Origin: Polydactylus sextarius
Lineage: Eukaryota > Chordata > Actinopteri > Polynemidae
NCBI GenBank assembly: GCA_016801845.1
Contig: CM028914.1
Span: 15,990,272 to 16,054,271, forward strand
Direction: 5' to 3'
DNA length: 64,000 nucleotides
Shown here one piece after another: positions 51,067 through 61,943 of the stretch. The first letter of the stretch is position 1; each line of letters begins with the position of its first letter. The notes beneath the pieces are model-generated. The model worked only from the letters and a program-made list of their open reading frames with translations, had not been told where the DNA came from and did not search any database. Both the position numbers and the translations under genes were made by a program.

Positions 51067-53757
51067 AATTAACCAGCAACATCAGCTTTATAATAGATTT
51101 GTGTATCTGTCTTACAGCTCAGTTTGTTTTGACCAGAAAGTGAGCAACAATTTACATCCAGGTAATAATAATTCTCTTCAGTTTCCTCACTGTGACTGAC
51201 CCACATTCACATTGTCACATTGTTTTCACGTTCTCAACTGATGCATTGTTCGTCATTAAAACATCATTCGCACACACTAAATCTCCTAAACGTGCCCACT
51301 GTATTTGTCACAGCTGTCGTGAACGAGGCTCCAAACAACCCACAGGTCTGGAGAATGTTTTACTCCTGCACAACAGCTGACTCCCCCACCAACAGCAAAT
51401 AATAAATATCTACAGTCGCTGGCATGTGTCCTGTCAAAACCCGGGCTCGTTCAAGCTTGCAGCGTTTCCCACTCACATGTTGCCTCCTCCTACAGTAAGT
51501 ATGGCAGCCTCTAATGCTCTATAATAGTTATTTTGTGTCCAACTGATGAGGAGGCAAGGAAGTGAGACCTTGCGCTTGGTTTTAGAAGTTTTACTGAGTT
51601 TTGTCCACCTCTGTTTTAGCAGAGTGCATTGGAAATTAAGTCTGAAAATCAGAAATTCAACTTTTTGTGACACCATGTGTATATAAAGTGTAGGGAACTC
51701 CAGACAGAACTAAATGATTTATGTCTCTGCTTTGTACCAAAGGCCAAGTTTTAATAACTCTGACCTGAAAGTCAGGCTGTGTGATGGGTCCGACGCAACA
51801 GCAACAAAAAATAACCTCTTATGGAATGACAGAAACTTAGGATCAAACTCAGACCCGTGATGAATCATCATTAACAGAGAAATGTCTGGTTGTTGACTCG
51901 TCTTTAAGTGTGGACTCTAGTGGTCTGATTTATGAGCGGCACTGTGACTCGGTGATGGATGGTCTCTGCGTATCACTCATACTATTCTGGCTCAGAGATT
52001 TGGTTGCATATGGTTGTAACCTTCCAGTTCACAACCTTAACCTCTGTCACCTGTTCAGTTTTCAACCTTGTTCTGTCAAGAGAGACCAGACTGGTCAGGA
52101 AATTTGATCATTTTCATCTCAGTTCTTAACATTAATGAAAATCAGTCAATATCAATCACACAAATCTGCTTAATATACAATTGGTCATGGTTAACCAACC
52201 AGCTATGATAGTGGTGTTTTTTTAATGTTAAAACGTTGTTACAATGTTAAACTCTGTTTGATTTGTTTTTACTTGACATTTAAACTAAAATGAATTTAAC
52301 ATAAATCACAGTGAAACACCAACAAGAATACTTTATTGTAACTGATTAAATGAAAGAAAGAACTTCAGTTGTTTTTCCTGCTGCAGGGCAGACGGTACAC
52401 AGCTCTGATGCTGATATGTTGTGTTGTTTAATTACTGTGTCTGAACCCTCCGGCCTGTGTTTGGCTATTTTAAGATAGCATCATTTTGATATTCATCATT
52501 TAGATTTAATATTAGTTACACTTGTTAATTTCATGTTCAACAAACTTCACGTGTCTGTTGTTGGCAACAAGTTCTTAATGTTGTTGGTGCAGAAGAAGAA
52601 AGTTTTCTGCTCCTGCCCCCCATTGCACCTACAATACTCCTCCAAGTGTGTATGAGGAGTTATTTATAGCAGCAGTGGGGGAGCCTTTGAAGCACAGCTC
52701 TCACCAGTGTATGATGGTATGTGTTTTGAAAATACATCCATCCATACTGCAATCAGTCGGTGTGTGTGTGCTGCAGCTGGTGGAAACCAAGCAGTTAACG
52801 TGGCAGCGTCGGGCAAAAAATAACAGGGTGGATTTGACACACTGAGCAGATCGTATCATAGCAGTGACCGCAAAACACTTCACAAATTACCACATTATAT
52901 CCACATCCTGGTAACTGGATTTTGAGTTGTTTGAGTAAAAAAAAATATATATATTTCGAGAACTTAGAAATTACAATAATAGGGGCCACAGATAAGAAGT
53001 GTTGTAGATCCTGTGAACATAATCCAATTACTCCTATTTCCATGTACATATTTGGTGTGTAACTCATGTTAACACCTTATTTTTAACACCTTAAGTTAAG
53101 ATTTTTGTACTGCAACTCCCATCCAATCAGGTGAGAACAGATTTGAACACAGTAAAAGCTTTTTTTTTAAGACAAACTAAACTGTGTGGATTAAAACACA
53201 GAACATCCAAATTCCACACACATTAAATTAATGTATCAATTAAATTAATTAACACACTAATAAACACTGAAACATCAGTTATATTATAAGAGGTTTATAT
53301 TTCAAACACCAGCACAATCTCACTCTGAAACTGATAATTGCTACATTTTTATGACATTTTATAGTTTGACTATTCCATGTTTTATTTACGTCATCAGCTT
53401 TCCTCAGAGGTGGATAAGTTGTGAAAAGGGAAGTTATATTTAGCCTGTTAATGATCACTCATCATGAATGAAAAGAAAAATTTTGACAAGATTCACAGTC
53501 TGTTGCTGCACATGATTTTAATCACATTACATTCACAAAGTAAGCACAGTATTTCCACTCTGTTAAGAGCACATGGGAAAACTCAAGAAGTCTCACAAAA
53601 GGTTTATTCCATTTGAGATATATGTACCTCAGAGATATGTATAAAGCCTAAATTCATGTTTGTAACATATTTACACAAGTGTAACAACATATGTTCAGTG
53701 TTGTTCTGACATATTTTCTCATGCACGTCACAGTTTTAATTTAAGTTATTTGCTTGT

Positions 53758-53800
53758 AAACAAACAAACAAACAAACAAACAAACAAACAAACAAAAAAA
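53758..53800. repeat. (AAAC)n microsatellite
   Basis: Ten or so AAAC units running into an A-tract. Confidence 0.9.
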
Positions 53801-53854
53801 TCTCAAGTAATCTGCTTCTTTATCACCAGAAGTTTATTAACGTCAAATCCACTG

Positions 53855-53876
53855 AGTGTGTGTGTGTGTGTGTGTG
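53855..53876. repeat. (GT)n microsatellite
   Basis: Eleven GT units just beyond the putative 3' end of the gja3-like transcript. Confidence 0.9.
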
Positions 53877-53887
53877 AAGCAAATGTC

Positions 53888-53934
53888 TTTATTAATCTGC
53901 ACATCTGAAAGTCAACATTTCAGATGTGCAGATT
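53888..53934 (-). terminator. Hairpin abutting a poly(A) signal at the gja3-like 3' end
   Basis: On the plus strand AATCTGCACATCTGAAA (53894-53910) and its perfect complement (53918-53934) flank a 7-nt loop. Immediately next, 53888-53893 reads TTTATT, which is AATAAA on the connexin strand. In transcript order the 17-bp stem-loop is followed directly by the poly(A) signal. The 3' UTR would be about 540 nt. Confidence 0.5.
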
Positions 53935-54428
53935 CACTCAACACAGAGATTTCTGAACATTTGTGAGGTGAAACAAGGAATCGATGTGGAATTAAGACGT
54001 GAGCAGTGGAGCATCTTTGTTTTTTGTTCTATAGTTACATTAATCACATCCAAACTTGTAGTGAGAGCAGAGTAAACAGTCTTTAAGCGTCACACTATGA
54101 AACCGTTCCTTCTAAGTAACATCATGCTACTTGCTCTCTTGGGTTTACCCATGAAAGATATATGACCATAATAGCCATTTATGGATACTTATTTTTTTTT
54201 ATGATTGTGGCTAAATAACATTTCAAATTAAAGTCCTGTGTGCTTAAAAGTTGTTTTTTTTTTTGAAAATTCTCTCAATACTTACAAAGCCATTCCTGCT
54301 CTCAGATGTTGACTTGCAAATGAATCAGAGCCATAATCTGTTTTTATGTTCACTCAGTGGTTTTGTCTTTAATTGTTTCTCATATTCATGCAAATATTTT
54401 TACAGGCTATTGCATGTTTTGTTTCCCC

Positions 54429-55499
54429 CTAAATCTTCAGGTCATCCAGCCTGCTCTTGTTGTTGCTGTGTTTGCTTGACTGACTGTTTCTGCGCTGATT
54501 CTCAATGGGAATCTCAAAGGCAGAAGTGGAGGTTTTCCTCTCCTTTGCATCATCTCCTTCTGATTTACCTTTCCTCTCTACAGCCATATTGTCTCTGTTC
54601 TGCTTGTAAACCACCTTGCTGTTGTAGGGGCTGTATGCAGAGTTCGGTTCTGCCATGTTGTACTTTGAATCTGCAGGAAAAGGCTCAGCCACTGAAGGAT
54701 GACCAGCAAAGTAGTTGTAGCTTGGCACAAAGGGCATAACCGTGTCAGTAAGTTGCTTTGGGGCCTCAATCGCAGCCTGTGATCGTCGGTAGCGTAGCCC
54801 CTGGTGACACTTTGTGAAACCTAGATGGTACATCTCCACCAGGTTGAGCAGCAGAGAGATGCAGGCCACTGCCAACATGAAGAGGATGAAGATCGTCTTC
54901 TCAGTCGGTCTGGAGATGTAGCAATTCACCATGTTAGGACAAGGCCAGCGGTCACAGGTGTACATCGCCTTGAGCTCAAAGCCATACAGGAAGTACTGAG
55001 CTACAATAAAGGCTACTTCAAACAGGGTCTTGAAAACAATGTTGAAGACGTAGGTTCGCAGCAGAGCACCTTGTAAACGCACGTGGCCCTGGTTGTCTTT
55101 AACTGACATCTTCTTGGCCTTGTTGCCAAGTAACTGTTGCTGCTTTTCATTCTGCATGGCAATGTCCTTCTGTTTCTGCTTCTCCTTTTCCTCCATACGG
55201 ACTAGATGAAGGATGTGTCCCAGATAAATGAGCGTTGGCGTGGAGATGAAGATGATTTGCATCACCCAGAAGCGGATGTGAGAAATGGGGAAGGTCTTGT
55301 CGTAGCAGACGTTCTGACAACCGGGCTGTTTGGTGTCACAGGTGAAACCGGACAGCTCATCGCCCCAAACCTTCTCAGCAGCCGCTCCCAGCACCAGGAT
55401 ACGGAAGATAAACAGCACAGTCAGCCAGACTTTACCCACGACTGTGGAGTGTTCCTGGGCGCTTTCCAGCAGCTTCCCCAACAAGTTCCAGTCTCCCAT
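54429..55499 (-). CDS. gja3: GJA3-type (alpha) connexin, gap-junction subunit, 356 aa
   Basis: Six such subunits form a hemichannel in the plasma membrane. The coding sequence is a single exon, as usual for connexins. An in-frame TGA lies 9 nt before the ATG, and an acceptor (CTTTACAG) places the exon start at 55550. Four membrane segments are at about 21-41, 76-98, 147-170 and 203-226. Extracellular loop cysteines are C54, C61, C65 and C182, C187, C193, the canonical spacing. The stretch from the N-terminus through M1 (QEHSTVVGKVWLTVLFIFRI), HILHLVRMEEK, GALLRTYVFNIVFKTLFEV and YFLYGFELKAMYTCDRWPCP is closest to Cx46/GJA3 rather than Cx43/GJA1. The tail is shorter than in human Cx46 (435 aa) but keeps the C-terminal DDLxI-like end (RLDDLKI), a possible PDZ ligand. 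It lies 3.7 kb downstream of the gjb1-like gene on the same strand. Teleosts have several GJA3-like genes, so the exact orthologue is open. Confidence 0.9.
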   Translation of the reverse strand: MGDWNLLGKLLESAQEHSTVVGKVWLTVLFIFRILVLGAAAEKVWGDELSGFTCDTKQPGCQNVCYDKTFPISHIRFWVMQIIFISTPTLIYLGHILHLVRMEEKEKQKQKDIAMQNEKQQQLLGNKAKKMSVKDNQGHVRLQGALLRTYVFNIVFKTLFEVAFIVAQYFLYGFELKAMYTCDRWPCPNMVNCYISRPTEKTIFILFMLAVACISLLLNLVEMYHLGFTKCHQGLRYRRSQAAIEAPKQLTDTVMPFVPSYNYFAGHPSVAEPFPADSKYNMAEPNSAYSPYNSKVVYKQNRDNMAVERKGKSEGDDAKERKTSTSAFEIPIENQRRNSQSSKHSNNKSRLDDLKI

Positions 55500-56534
55500 T
55501 CTGACTCACAGATATAGACTCAACTTTATCGACAAAACCAGGAGATACACCTGTAAAGAAAAAGTAAAAAATATAATATTTAAGCACGTGTACATTCAGG
55601 ACCCTTAAGATGAGTACTGTACTAATATCACACTATTTGAATCCTGTCATACTCCGATGGTTTGGTGAATATATGCTCTTACATGCGTTACGAAACTGTG
55701 AAAACCAAAACAGTGAACTGAAAGAAGCTAAAATAGCTCCATAGAACTGAATTGAAGTGCAGAGCTGGGTAGAGATTTTATATAGATGTATCAATATGAG
55801 TGCCCTCTTTTGAGATCATGAGTGAAGCCTTTTTATTCAGTCCGAGGATCTTTAAAAACAGTGGGAACTGTGATAAATTTCATCTTCCAATTTATGTACC
55901 TCAAACTGTTTAAAATTGTATTTACGCTCAATCTAATAAACAAATTGAGTTCTTTTTTTTTCAAGCAGCATAATCTTGCAGACTCCCGGAGGCCACTGTA
56001 TTTCAGATCATCCAGAAATGACTTGTACCAACAGGAATGCTGATCGATTATGAATTCCCTGTTTGTATTCCTAAAGGTTATGTTGTTTCCAGTGCAAGCT
56101 GTTAAAATGGGCCAGGACACAGTTGACTGTGTGTGTGAAGGAAAGCCCCGGAGCTGACTGAAGAAACATTTAGCCTCAGCTTAGATCTTGTGACACACTA
56201 CCCAACAGCGCTCCAGAATTAGGTTTCTAGTTTAAATTTCAAGGATCTATTGGATATGGCATAGAATTTTTTTTTTTTTTTTTTTTTAAATACTTGTACT
56301 TGTCAGGTCAGTGATCAGATTTGAGCACCTGTTTGAAATTTAGGATTGTCAGAGTATTTCAAATACATGTTTTTTAGAGTTAACTGCTGTAAAGTTTCTG
56401 AACTGGACCTGGATTTTATTCTTAAATTTACAGTTAGATATAATATATAAAATATATAGAAGATAACTAAATCATAGTAACTTTTGAGATATTCCAAATA
56501 ATTATCCAGAGTATTTTCCTGAATACAGACGTAC

Positions 56535-57003
56535 CTGATAATGTTCATCTCCCACAGCAGTGAAGATCCAGAGTCACTTGGTGACTTGAGCCTCTTCAGT
56601 TCAGAGAGAGGCCATGTTCTCCTGAACCACTGAAGAAAATGCAGCAACAAGATAAACTTCTCTAAAATAGTTTTCACTGGCGGCTCCGTGATCCCGCCTA
56701 CCGCCCTCCCACTCCGACCTGATCAATGCCCAGTGTTTAACAAACCATCAAAACTGCTATGTATCTATATCCAGTCTTGGTCTGAGCGTAGACTCGGTTC
56801 TTAACTGTCTGTCCTAAAGGTTTAAAACCTCCCTGCTGAAGAGGTGTCTCTGTTCGTCTGAGTGGCAGCAGAGACGTCCAGTAAAAGGGCAGGTTAGTCT
56901 TACATGTCAGTGTGTGCTAAATATAATTCACAGTGAAGGGAGTGGTTTTGTTGTCACTCTCATGGTGATCTGACCCTTGACAGTGTCAGACACTGTAGAG
57001 CCT
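56535..57003 (-). other. Putative non-coding first exon of the gja3-like gene
   Basis: On the minus strand a donor CAG|GTACGT ends an exon at 56535. Together with the acceptor before 55550 this defines a 5' UTR intron of about 1 kb, typical for connexins. The 5' boundary is set by the TATA box at 57029-57036 and is approximate. Confidence 0.35.
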
Positions 57004-57028
57004 CCCCTCAGTGCTGCCGTCAGAGTTA

Positions 57029-57036
57029 CTTATATA
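57029..57036 (-). promoter_or_regulatory. TATA box, putative gja3-like promoter
   Basis: The minus strand reads TATATAAG. A start about 30 nt downstream (near 57003) would give a leader ending at the donor at 56535. Confidence 0.35.
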
Positions 57037-59050
57037 CCACCGTGCATATGTTACATACCTTATACATGGTAGTGGTACATAGGTTTGTTTAGAGAGATGT
57101 ACAAACCTAATCCTGTTATCTAGACTCTGTGTCACTGAATGAAGTATATTTACTCAACTGAGTTTAAGCGCAATTTAAAAGACTTGTTTTGTACTTAACT
57201 TGACTTGTTTTGTGATGTGATGCCTCACACCTGAACTCCCTCACAATTAAAAAGGAAATATTAGATCATGTAAGCTACAATATGTGGCATTGTTACATGT
57301 CGCACAGTCCACATGTTCATATATAGGATAAAATTTGGTATTTATTAATATTATTTTCATAATATTTCCTTTTTTTAACATAGTTTTTCCAGCACTGAAT
57401 TGCAACTGAATGCTGAACTCAAATTAATTTCCATTTTATAATACTTTATACATCTGCTAAATTCAGAAGTGATATATTCTGTGTTTTTACTTCATCGCAT
57501 TTACATGGAAATTAAGAAAAAAAAAAGTTTAGCTTCACTCTGACAACATTAAATTGCAGATTACACATACATGTTAATAATTAAGTAATAATATAGGATA
57601 ATCTGTTCTTATTTTTGATTCACACCATTTTGAGTGCTTTGAGACATTTAATGGAGCATAAAAAGAGAGTTAAACTTGTAGCTGACTGCCTTGAGAGTCC
57701 AGTAAATAACCAATTATTTAGAGAAGATCAAAATCAACACATTTGTCAACAGAAGTAGAATGCCCCGGAATAAAACAGAACTTTGATCCCACGCAGTCTT
57801 AACTAACACTGATCACAGACAGAAATAACAGGTAGACAGTGTATGTTGACGCGTTCCATAAAAAGAGAAATGCCCTCTTGCTCTGCCACGGCCGGTCCAG
57901 CTGTCTCCTGGGTCAACCATTGTCACCCACGTACTGACCCCTTACGTAGCCGTGCTATTGATAACCCCACAAAAACTCTGCACCCTGGCCTTCAGAAGAA
58001 GAACTTAATCAGCCTGAGATGTTTCCTCACAGGTGGCAAACACGGACGTCACGTCTAAAGATGGTGCCGGTGCCACCGAATGTGTGATGAAGAGTTTCAT
58101 TCGCATTCTTTGCTTTTTCTCCCAGTCACGATGCTGACAGCTGAGAAGAATCACAAAGTGGCACCGCTGAGACTGCAGCTTCATTTGCTCTTATAGATAA
58201 GTGCTGCTCTCTGGTGATTTATGGTGATATGTGAAGCATTTCCACTTAGTCAGGAAATCCTATCAAAATGACACCAGAGCTGTTTTAGTCCGTCACATTT
58301 TTGGAACAATCTCACTGAAAAAGCAGCCACCAATTTATTACGAGTCATTTAAAACAAATTGAACAGTTGCACAAAACCTGTTTGATTTGATCTTTCAGTG
58401 TATTGACAATATACAAACATCCAGCTTCAAAATAACTTTAAATTACATGTTTAGCAACGAGTAGTAAACTGCAGTTCAAGTTTTTTTGTATTCAGTTATT
58501 GCTTTTTGTCTCCACAATTTAACCACAAATTAAATAATCTGTATTAAACAAACACTGCACCATATTCTCCATGTGTTAGTATAACATCTCCCTAATAACA
58601 GATCCTCAAGTCCATTAGATTCAGTTCATGGTGATTTAGACAAAACACGTCATTTAAGATCATATTTGACATAAATAATACGATATTATAAACTAAAATA
58701 CCAGAAATACTGGTTTACATTGCATTTTCAACAGACACAACATGATGATTTTAAATAACATTCCTTAATTTAACATTTTCATTTTCAAACCACAAATATT
58801 CATCATAACAAAAATGTATAAAACAAAAAAAGTGACAACACTGAAAGCTTATGATGTGGTCATTGGGGATATTGGGACATATTGTTTTTTATAAAATGTT
58901 ATTTAATTGATCAAGCTATTATATTATGTTATATTATATTATATTATTGTTGCTGCAAGTTGTAACTTATCTTGTTTGAATATACTAGAGCCAAATGGTT
59001 TCTTACTTACTCAGATTATAACTGGATCAAGCCTCATCATGTCAAACTGA
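57037..59050. other. Intergenic region between the two connexin genes
   Basis: AT-rich on both sides of a less AT-rich patch at about 57840-58160. Nothing coding is supported. Confidence 0.5.
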
Positions 59051-59056
59051 TTTATT
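59051..59056 (-). terminator. Candidate poly(A) signal of the gjb1-like gene
   Basis: The plus strand reads TTTATT (AATAAA on the gene strand), about 100 nt after the stop codon. Confidence 0.4.
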
Positions 59057-59157
59057 TCATGTACCTTACTCGCTAGTTGAATTCAATGTTCTTTTCAGGA
59101 TCTGGTCATTTTTAACATCCCTTCGTTTTGGTCTAAACTCTGTGGGTTTGGTAAGTA

Positions 59158-59871
59158 TTAGCACAGTTTTTGGATCCAAGCCCCAATAGTTGAGTCTCCA
59201 GCATTGTGTAAATGCTTACTGCAGGCCTTCCCCACCAAGAAGACCACCTCTGCAATGTTGAGGAGAATACAAACGCCCGACACAGCCAGCATGAACACGG
59301 TGAAGACGGTTTTCTCCGTAGGCCTCGACACGAAGCAGTCCACCGTGTTGGGACAGGGGTACGAGTCACACTTGACCAGCCGGATCATCTTGTAACCAGG
59401 GTAGATCATGTAAAACACATACATGAAGATGACCTCAAAGACGATACGGAACAACAGGCTGATGACGTACGTCCACCACAGAGCTCCTGTGATTTTCATC
59501 TTCTGGGTCTTTATCTGCTCCAGGTCTTTAGGGTTGGTCTTTCCTGACAACCTGTAGAGCCTCTTGTCGACGTGGCGGCGGTGGGCCACGTGCATGGCCA
59601 CCAGCAGGGCTGGAGTGGAGACCAGGATGAGTTGAAGAGCCCACAGGCGGATGTGAGAGATGGGGAAGAAGTGATCATAGCAGACACTGTTGCAACCCGG
59701 CTGCTGGGTGTTGCAGGTGAAGCCGGACTTCTCGTCTCCCCACACGCTCTCTGCTGCAACCACCAGGACCAGGATACGGAAAATGAACAGGACAGAGAGC
59801 CAGATGCGGCCGATGCCTGTGGAGTGTCTGTTCACACCGCTGATGACAGCATAAAACGATGCCCAGTTCAT
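59158..59871 (-). CDS. gjb1: GJB1-type (beta, Cx32-like) connexin, 237 aa
   Basis: Beta connexin; the human orthologue forms channels in liver and in Schwann-cell myelin and is mutated in X-linked Charcot-Marie-Tooth disease. The coding sequence is one exon, with an acceptor (CCATCAG) setting the exon start at 59885, 13 nt before the ATG. Match to human GJB1 is high over the core: SGVNRHSTGIGRIWLSVLFI, VVAAESVWGDEKSGFTCNTQ, QLILVSTPALLVAMHVAHRR, GALWWTYVISLLFRIVFE, CPNTVDCFVSRPTEKTVFTV. Cysteines are C53, C60, C64 and C168, C173, C179. Membrane segments are about 20-40, 75-96, 130-152 and 187-210. The tail is short: 237 aa against 283 in human, ending in Lys-Leu-Cys. The mammalian tail after about residue 225 is missing or unrelated. 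It lies upstream of the gja3-like gene on the same strand. Confidence 0.92.
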   Translation of the reverse strand: MNWASFYAVISGVNRHSTGIGRIWLSVLFIFRILVLVVAAESVWGDEKSGFTCNTQQPGCNSVCYDHFFPISHIRLWALQLILVSTPALLVAMHVAHRRHVDKRLYRLSGKTNPKDLEQIKTQKMKITGALWWTYVISLLFRIVFEVIFMYVFYMIYPGYKMIRLVKCDSYPCPNTVDCFVSRPTEKTVFTVFMLAVSGVCILLNIAEVVFLVGKACSKHLHNAGDSTIGAWIQKLC

Positions 59872-60947
59872 CTTTGGTTCCGGGTCTGATGGAGAAAGTG
59901 AAGGGGAAAAGGGGAAACAAATGGGAGAGAACTATGCTGAATGTTTCTTTTTTTGAAATTGAAGTTGTTTCAATAAATACATAACGTTATGCAACATAAG
60001 GCAAAACAAAGTTACAATAAATCAGTAGATTGGTTCTGTTCCCCGTGATAATTATTAGTGCTTGCAATTAGAGATCCAAAAGAGGCCAAGTCTGTCATTA
60101 ATTTTGACCTTTCAGCAAAATCATACTTTGTCTGACTCTTCCACTGGCAGAGAATGATCCTTTAAGAGCCAGTTAAACTGTCACTGTGAAGCCAAGAGAA
60201 CTGTCACCTCATAAACACATTCGGGGAAATTTTGGCTGTGGTTTTTGCAGCGTTTTCAAAAATGAGAACATGTTAAGAAAATCGGCTGACTGTCTCTAAA
60301 CACCCATGAGTTGAACGTTTAACCAAATAGGCTCCAACTGATCATCTTGAACATTTTAAGAATAAGATGCCACATTGTCTCATTTTTTAACAACCACTCA
60401 AACAAACAATATGTCATTATTCTGCGCAGTGTGTACAGTCTGCGGCACATGAGATTTTAGATACTTAACTTTTTCTCCATTTCATTTGATTTTGCCAACC
60501 CACAGACTCCAGCAGCTCCTCATTAATACATGCTTCCAAAATTCAATTCACTTAAACAAAAAATGTCTTTAAAGACATTTGGAAATAATATTAAATCTCG
60601 GCTCTGTACAAAAATACCAATAATTACTATTGTCTTGTTAAAATTGGCATAAAAATTTGTACTGATGGTGTCACCGAGAGAAGAAAAGTTTTAGTTATTT
60701 TTGGAATAATGATGAATTATTGAAATATTGATAATTAGATAAAATAATTGATCATTGATAATTAAATTAAAATTAAAATATTCCCCTTATAATGACGTAC
60801 CGCTACAGTTCGGTCGCCCCGTTACCGCAGATTTGGTACTGAAACAATTAGGAATTTTTATCAAAGGGCTCATTGATTGAAAAATTGTGTTATAATTGCT
60901 AACATACTAAAATATATTTCTGATTTAATTTAATTAAAATTTTTTTT

Positions 60948-60969
60948 GTGTGTGTGTGTGTGTGTGTGT
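60948..60969. repeat. (GT)n microsatellite
   Basis: Simple GT run in the putative leader intron of the gjb1-like gene. Confidence 0.9.
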
Positions 60970-61616
60970 ATTTTATTACCATATTTCCTAATTGCCGCCA
61001 CTCAATTGTGAGAATTTTCTTGGATTTTCATTTTAAAAATTCAGTGTATCTGGGATATTGAACTATAGTTTAGACAGAACAAGCAATTTGACAACAATAT
61101 CATATGAATTTGAAAAAATAGACAATTTCACAAAAATGTAAAATAAATAAATAAATAAATCTGCAGATTAACTGATAATGAAAATAATTGTTAGTCGCAG
61201 TTGTAACACATCAGTGTCTTGTCAGATGATGATCAGAGACTTAAGACTTAAGAGAACAGACTATGAAATAAACTGGAAATATGTTCAAATAATTAGAAGC
61301 AAACAAATATGATTTCAGTGCAAAGTGAGGAGTTACCTTGTACTGTACCTGTATAAGTGGGACAATTTCGTCCCAGCAGCTAAGAAATTAGTTCTTTAAA
61401 AAAATGAACTGAAGTTAGAGTCTTTTGTACGACTGCACCTCCAGTTCTCTGTTTCTTTTTTCTTTCCACCAAATTAGTAAATTCTAAATTTTCCAAAGTC
61501 AAAAATCTATTTCAAGTTTCAAAAAATATCCAAAGTGTTTTATCTCCTCTGCACCGTTGTCCTGTGTCTTCAACATGTTTGCATTTCCAGTCTAATATAA
61601 ATGTCAGAGTTGTTAC

Positions 61617-61910
61617 CCGGCTCAGCAGGAGGTGTAAGAGGCATAGGAGGCAACGTAGAGGACAATGCTGACCCGCTGGTTTGGCATGGATGTGAATCCA
61701 GAGAAGATGAAAGCCTCTCTGCCCCCCCTCCGCTGTTGGCAGGCCATTTAAGAGTGCAACACTGAAGTCTGGCACCATGCGTCATGTGACATGTTTTCAC
61801 CAGTTGCCATGGTGTAGCATGCAAAGTGGGCATCTGCACCCAAACGTAACAGTCTGATTCTTTAAGTCGGATTTTTTGGCATGAGAATGATTTGTCCACT
61901 AAACAGTTTC
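61617..61910 (-). other. Putative non-coding first exon of the gjb1-like gene
   Basis: On the minus strand a donor-like GTAACA follows CCGG at 61617, downstream of a TATAAAAG box at 61936-61943. With the acceptor before 59885 this would give one 5' UTR intron of about 1.7 kb, the usual connexin design. The donor is not strong, so this is tentative. Confidence 0.25.
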
Positions 61911-61935
61911 AGCCTCAACTCAGACTTCAACTCAG

Positions 61936-61943
61936 CTTTTATA
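61936..61943 (-). promoter_or_regulatory. TATA box, putative gjb1-like promoter
   Basis: The minus strand reads TATAAAAG, a near-ideal TATA box, about 2.07 kb upstream of the gjb1-like ATG and about 30 nt before the putative leader exon. Confidence 0.3.

Larger units (their letters stand above)
50491..53870. other. Intergenic region between tbc1d8b and the gja3-like gene
   Basis: Mostly AT-rich unique-looking DNA. It contains a minus-strand open frame (50740-51036), a perfect 18-bp hairpin (51026-51066), an (AAAC)n run (53758-53800) and a (GT)n run (53855-53876). No recognised gene. Confidence 0.5.

Noticed and set aside
53758..53876. Possible CRISPR-like or tandem array
   Set aside because: These are simple (AAAC)n and (GT)n microsatellites without spacers.
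54825..55608. Long plus-strand frames opposite the gja3-like gene
   Set aside because: They are antisense shadows of the conserved connexin reading frame and show no family resemblance.
59204..59889. Plus-strand frames and a second minus frame over the gjb1-like gene
   Set aside because: Shadows of the gjb1 coding exon; the true frame has all connexin cysteines and membrane segments.
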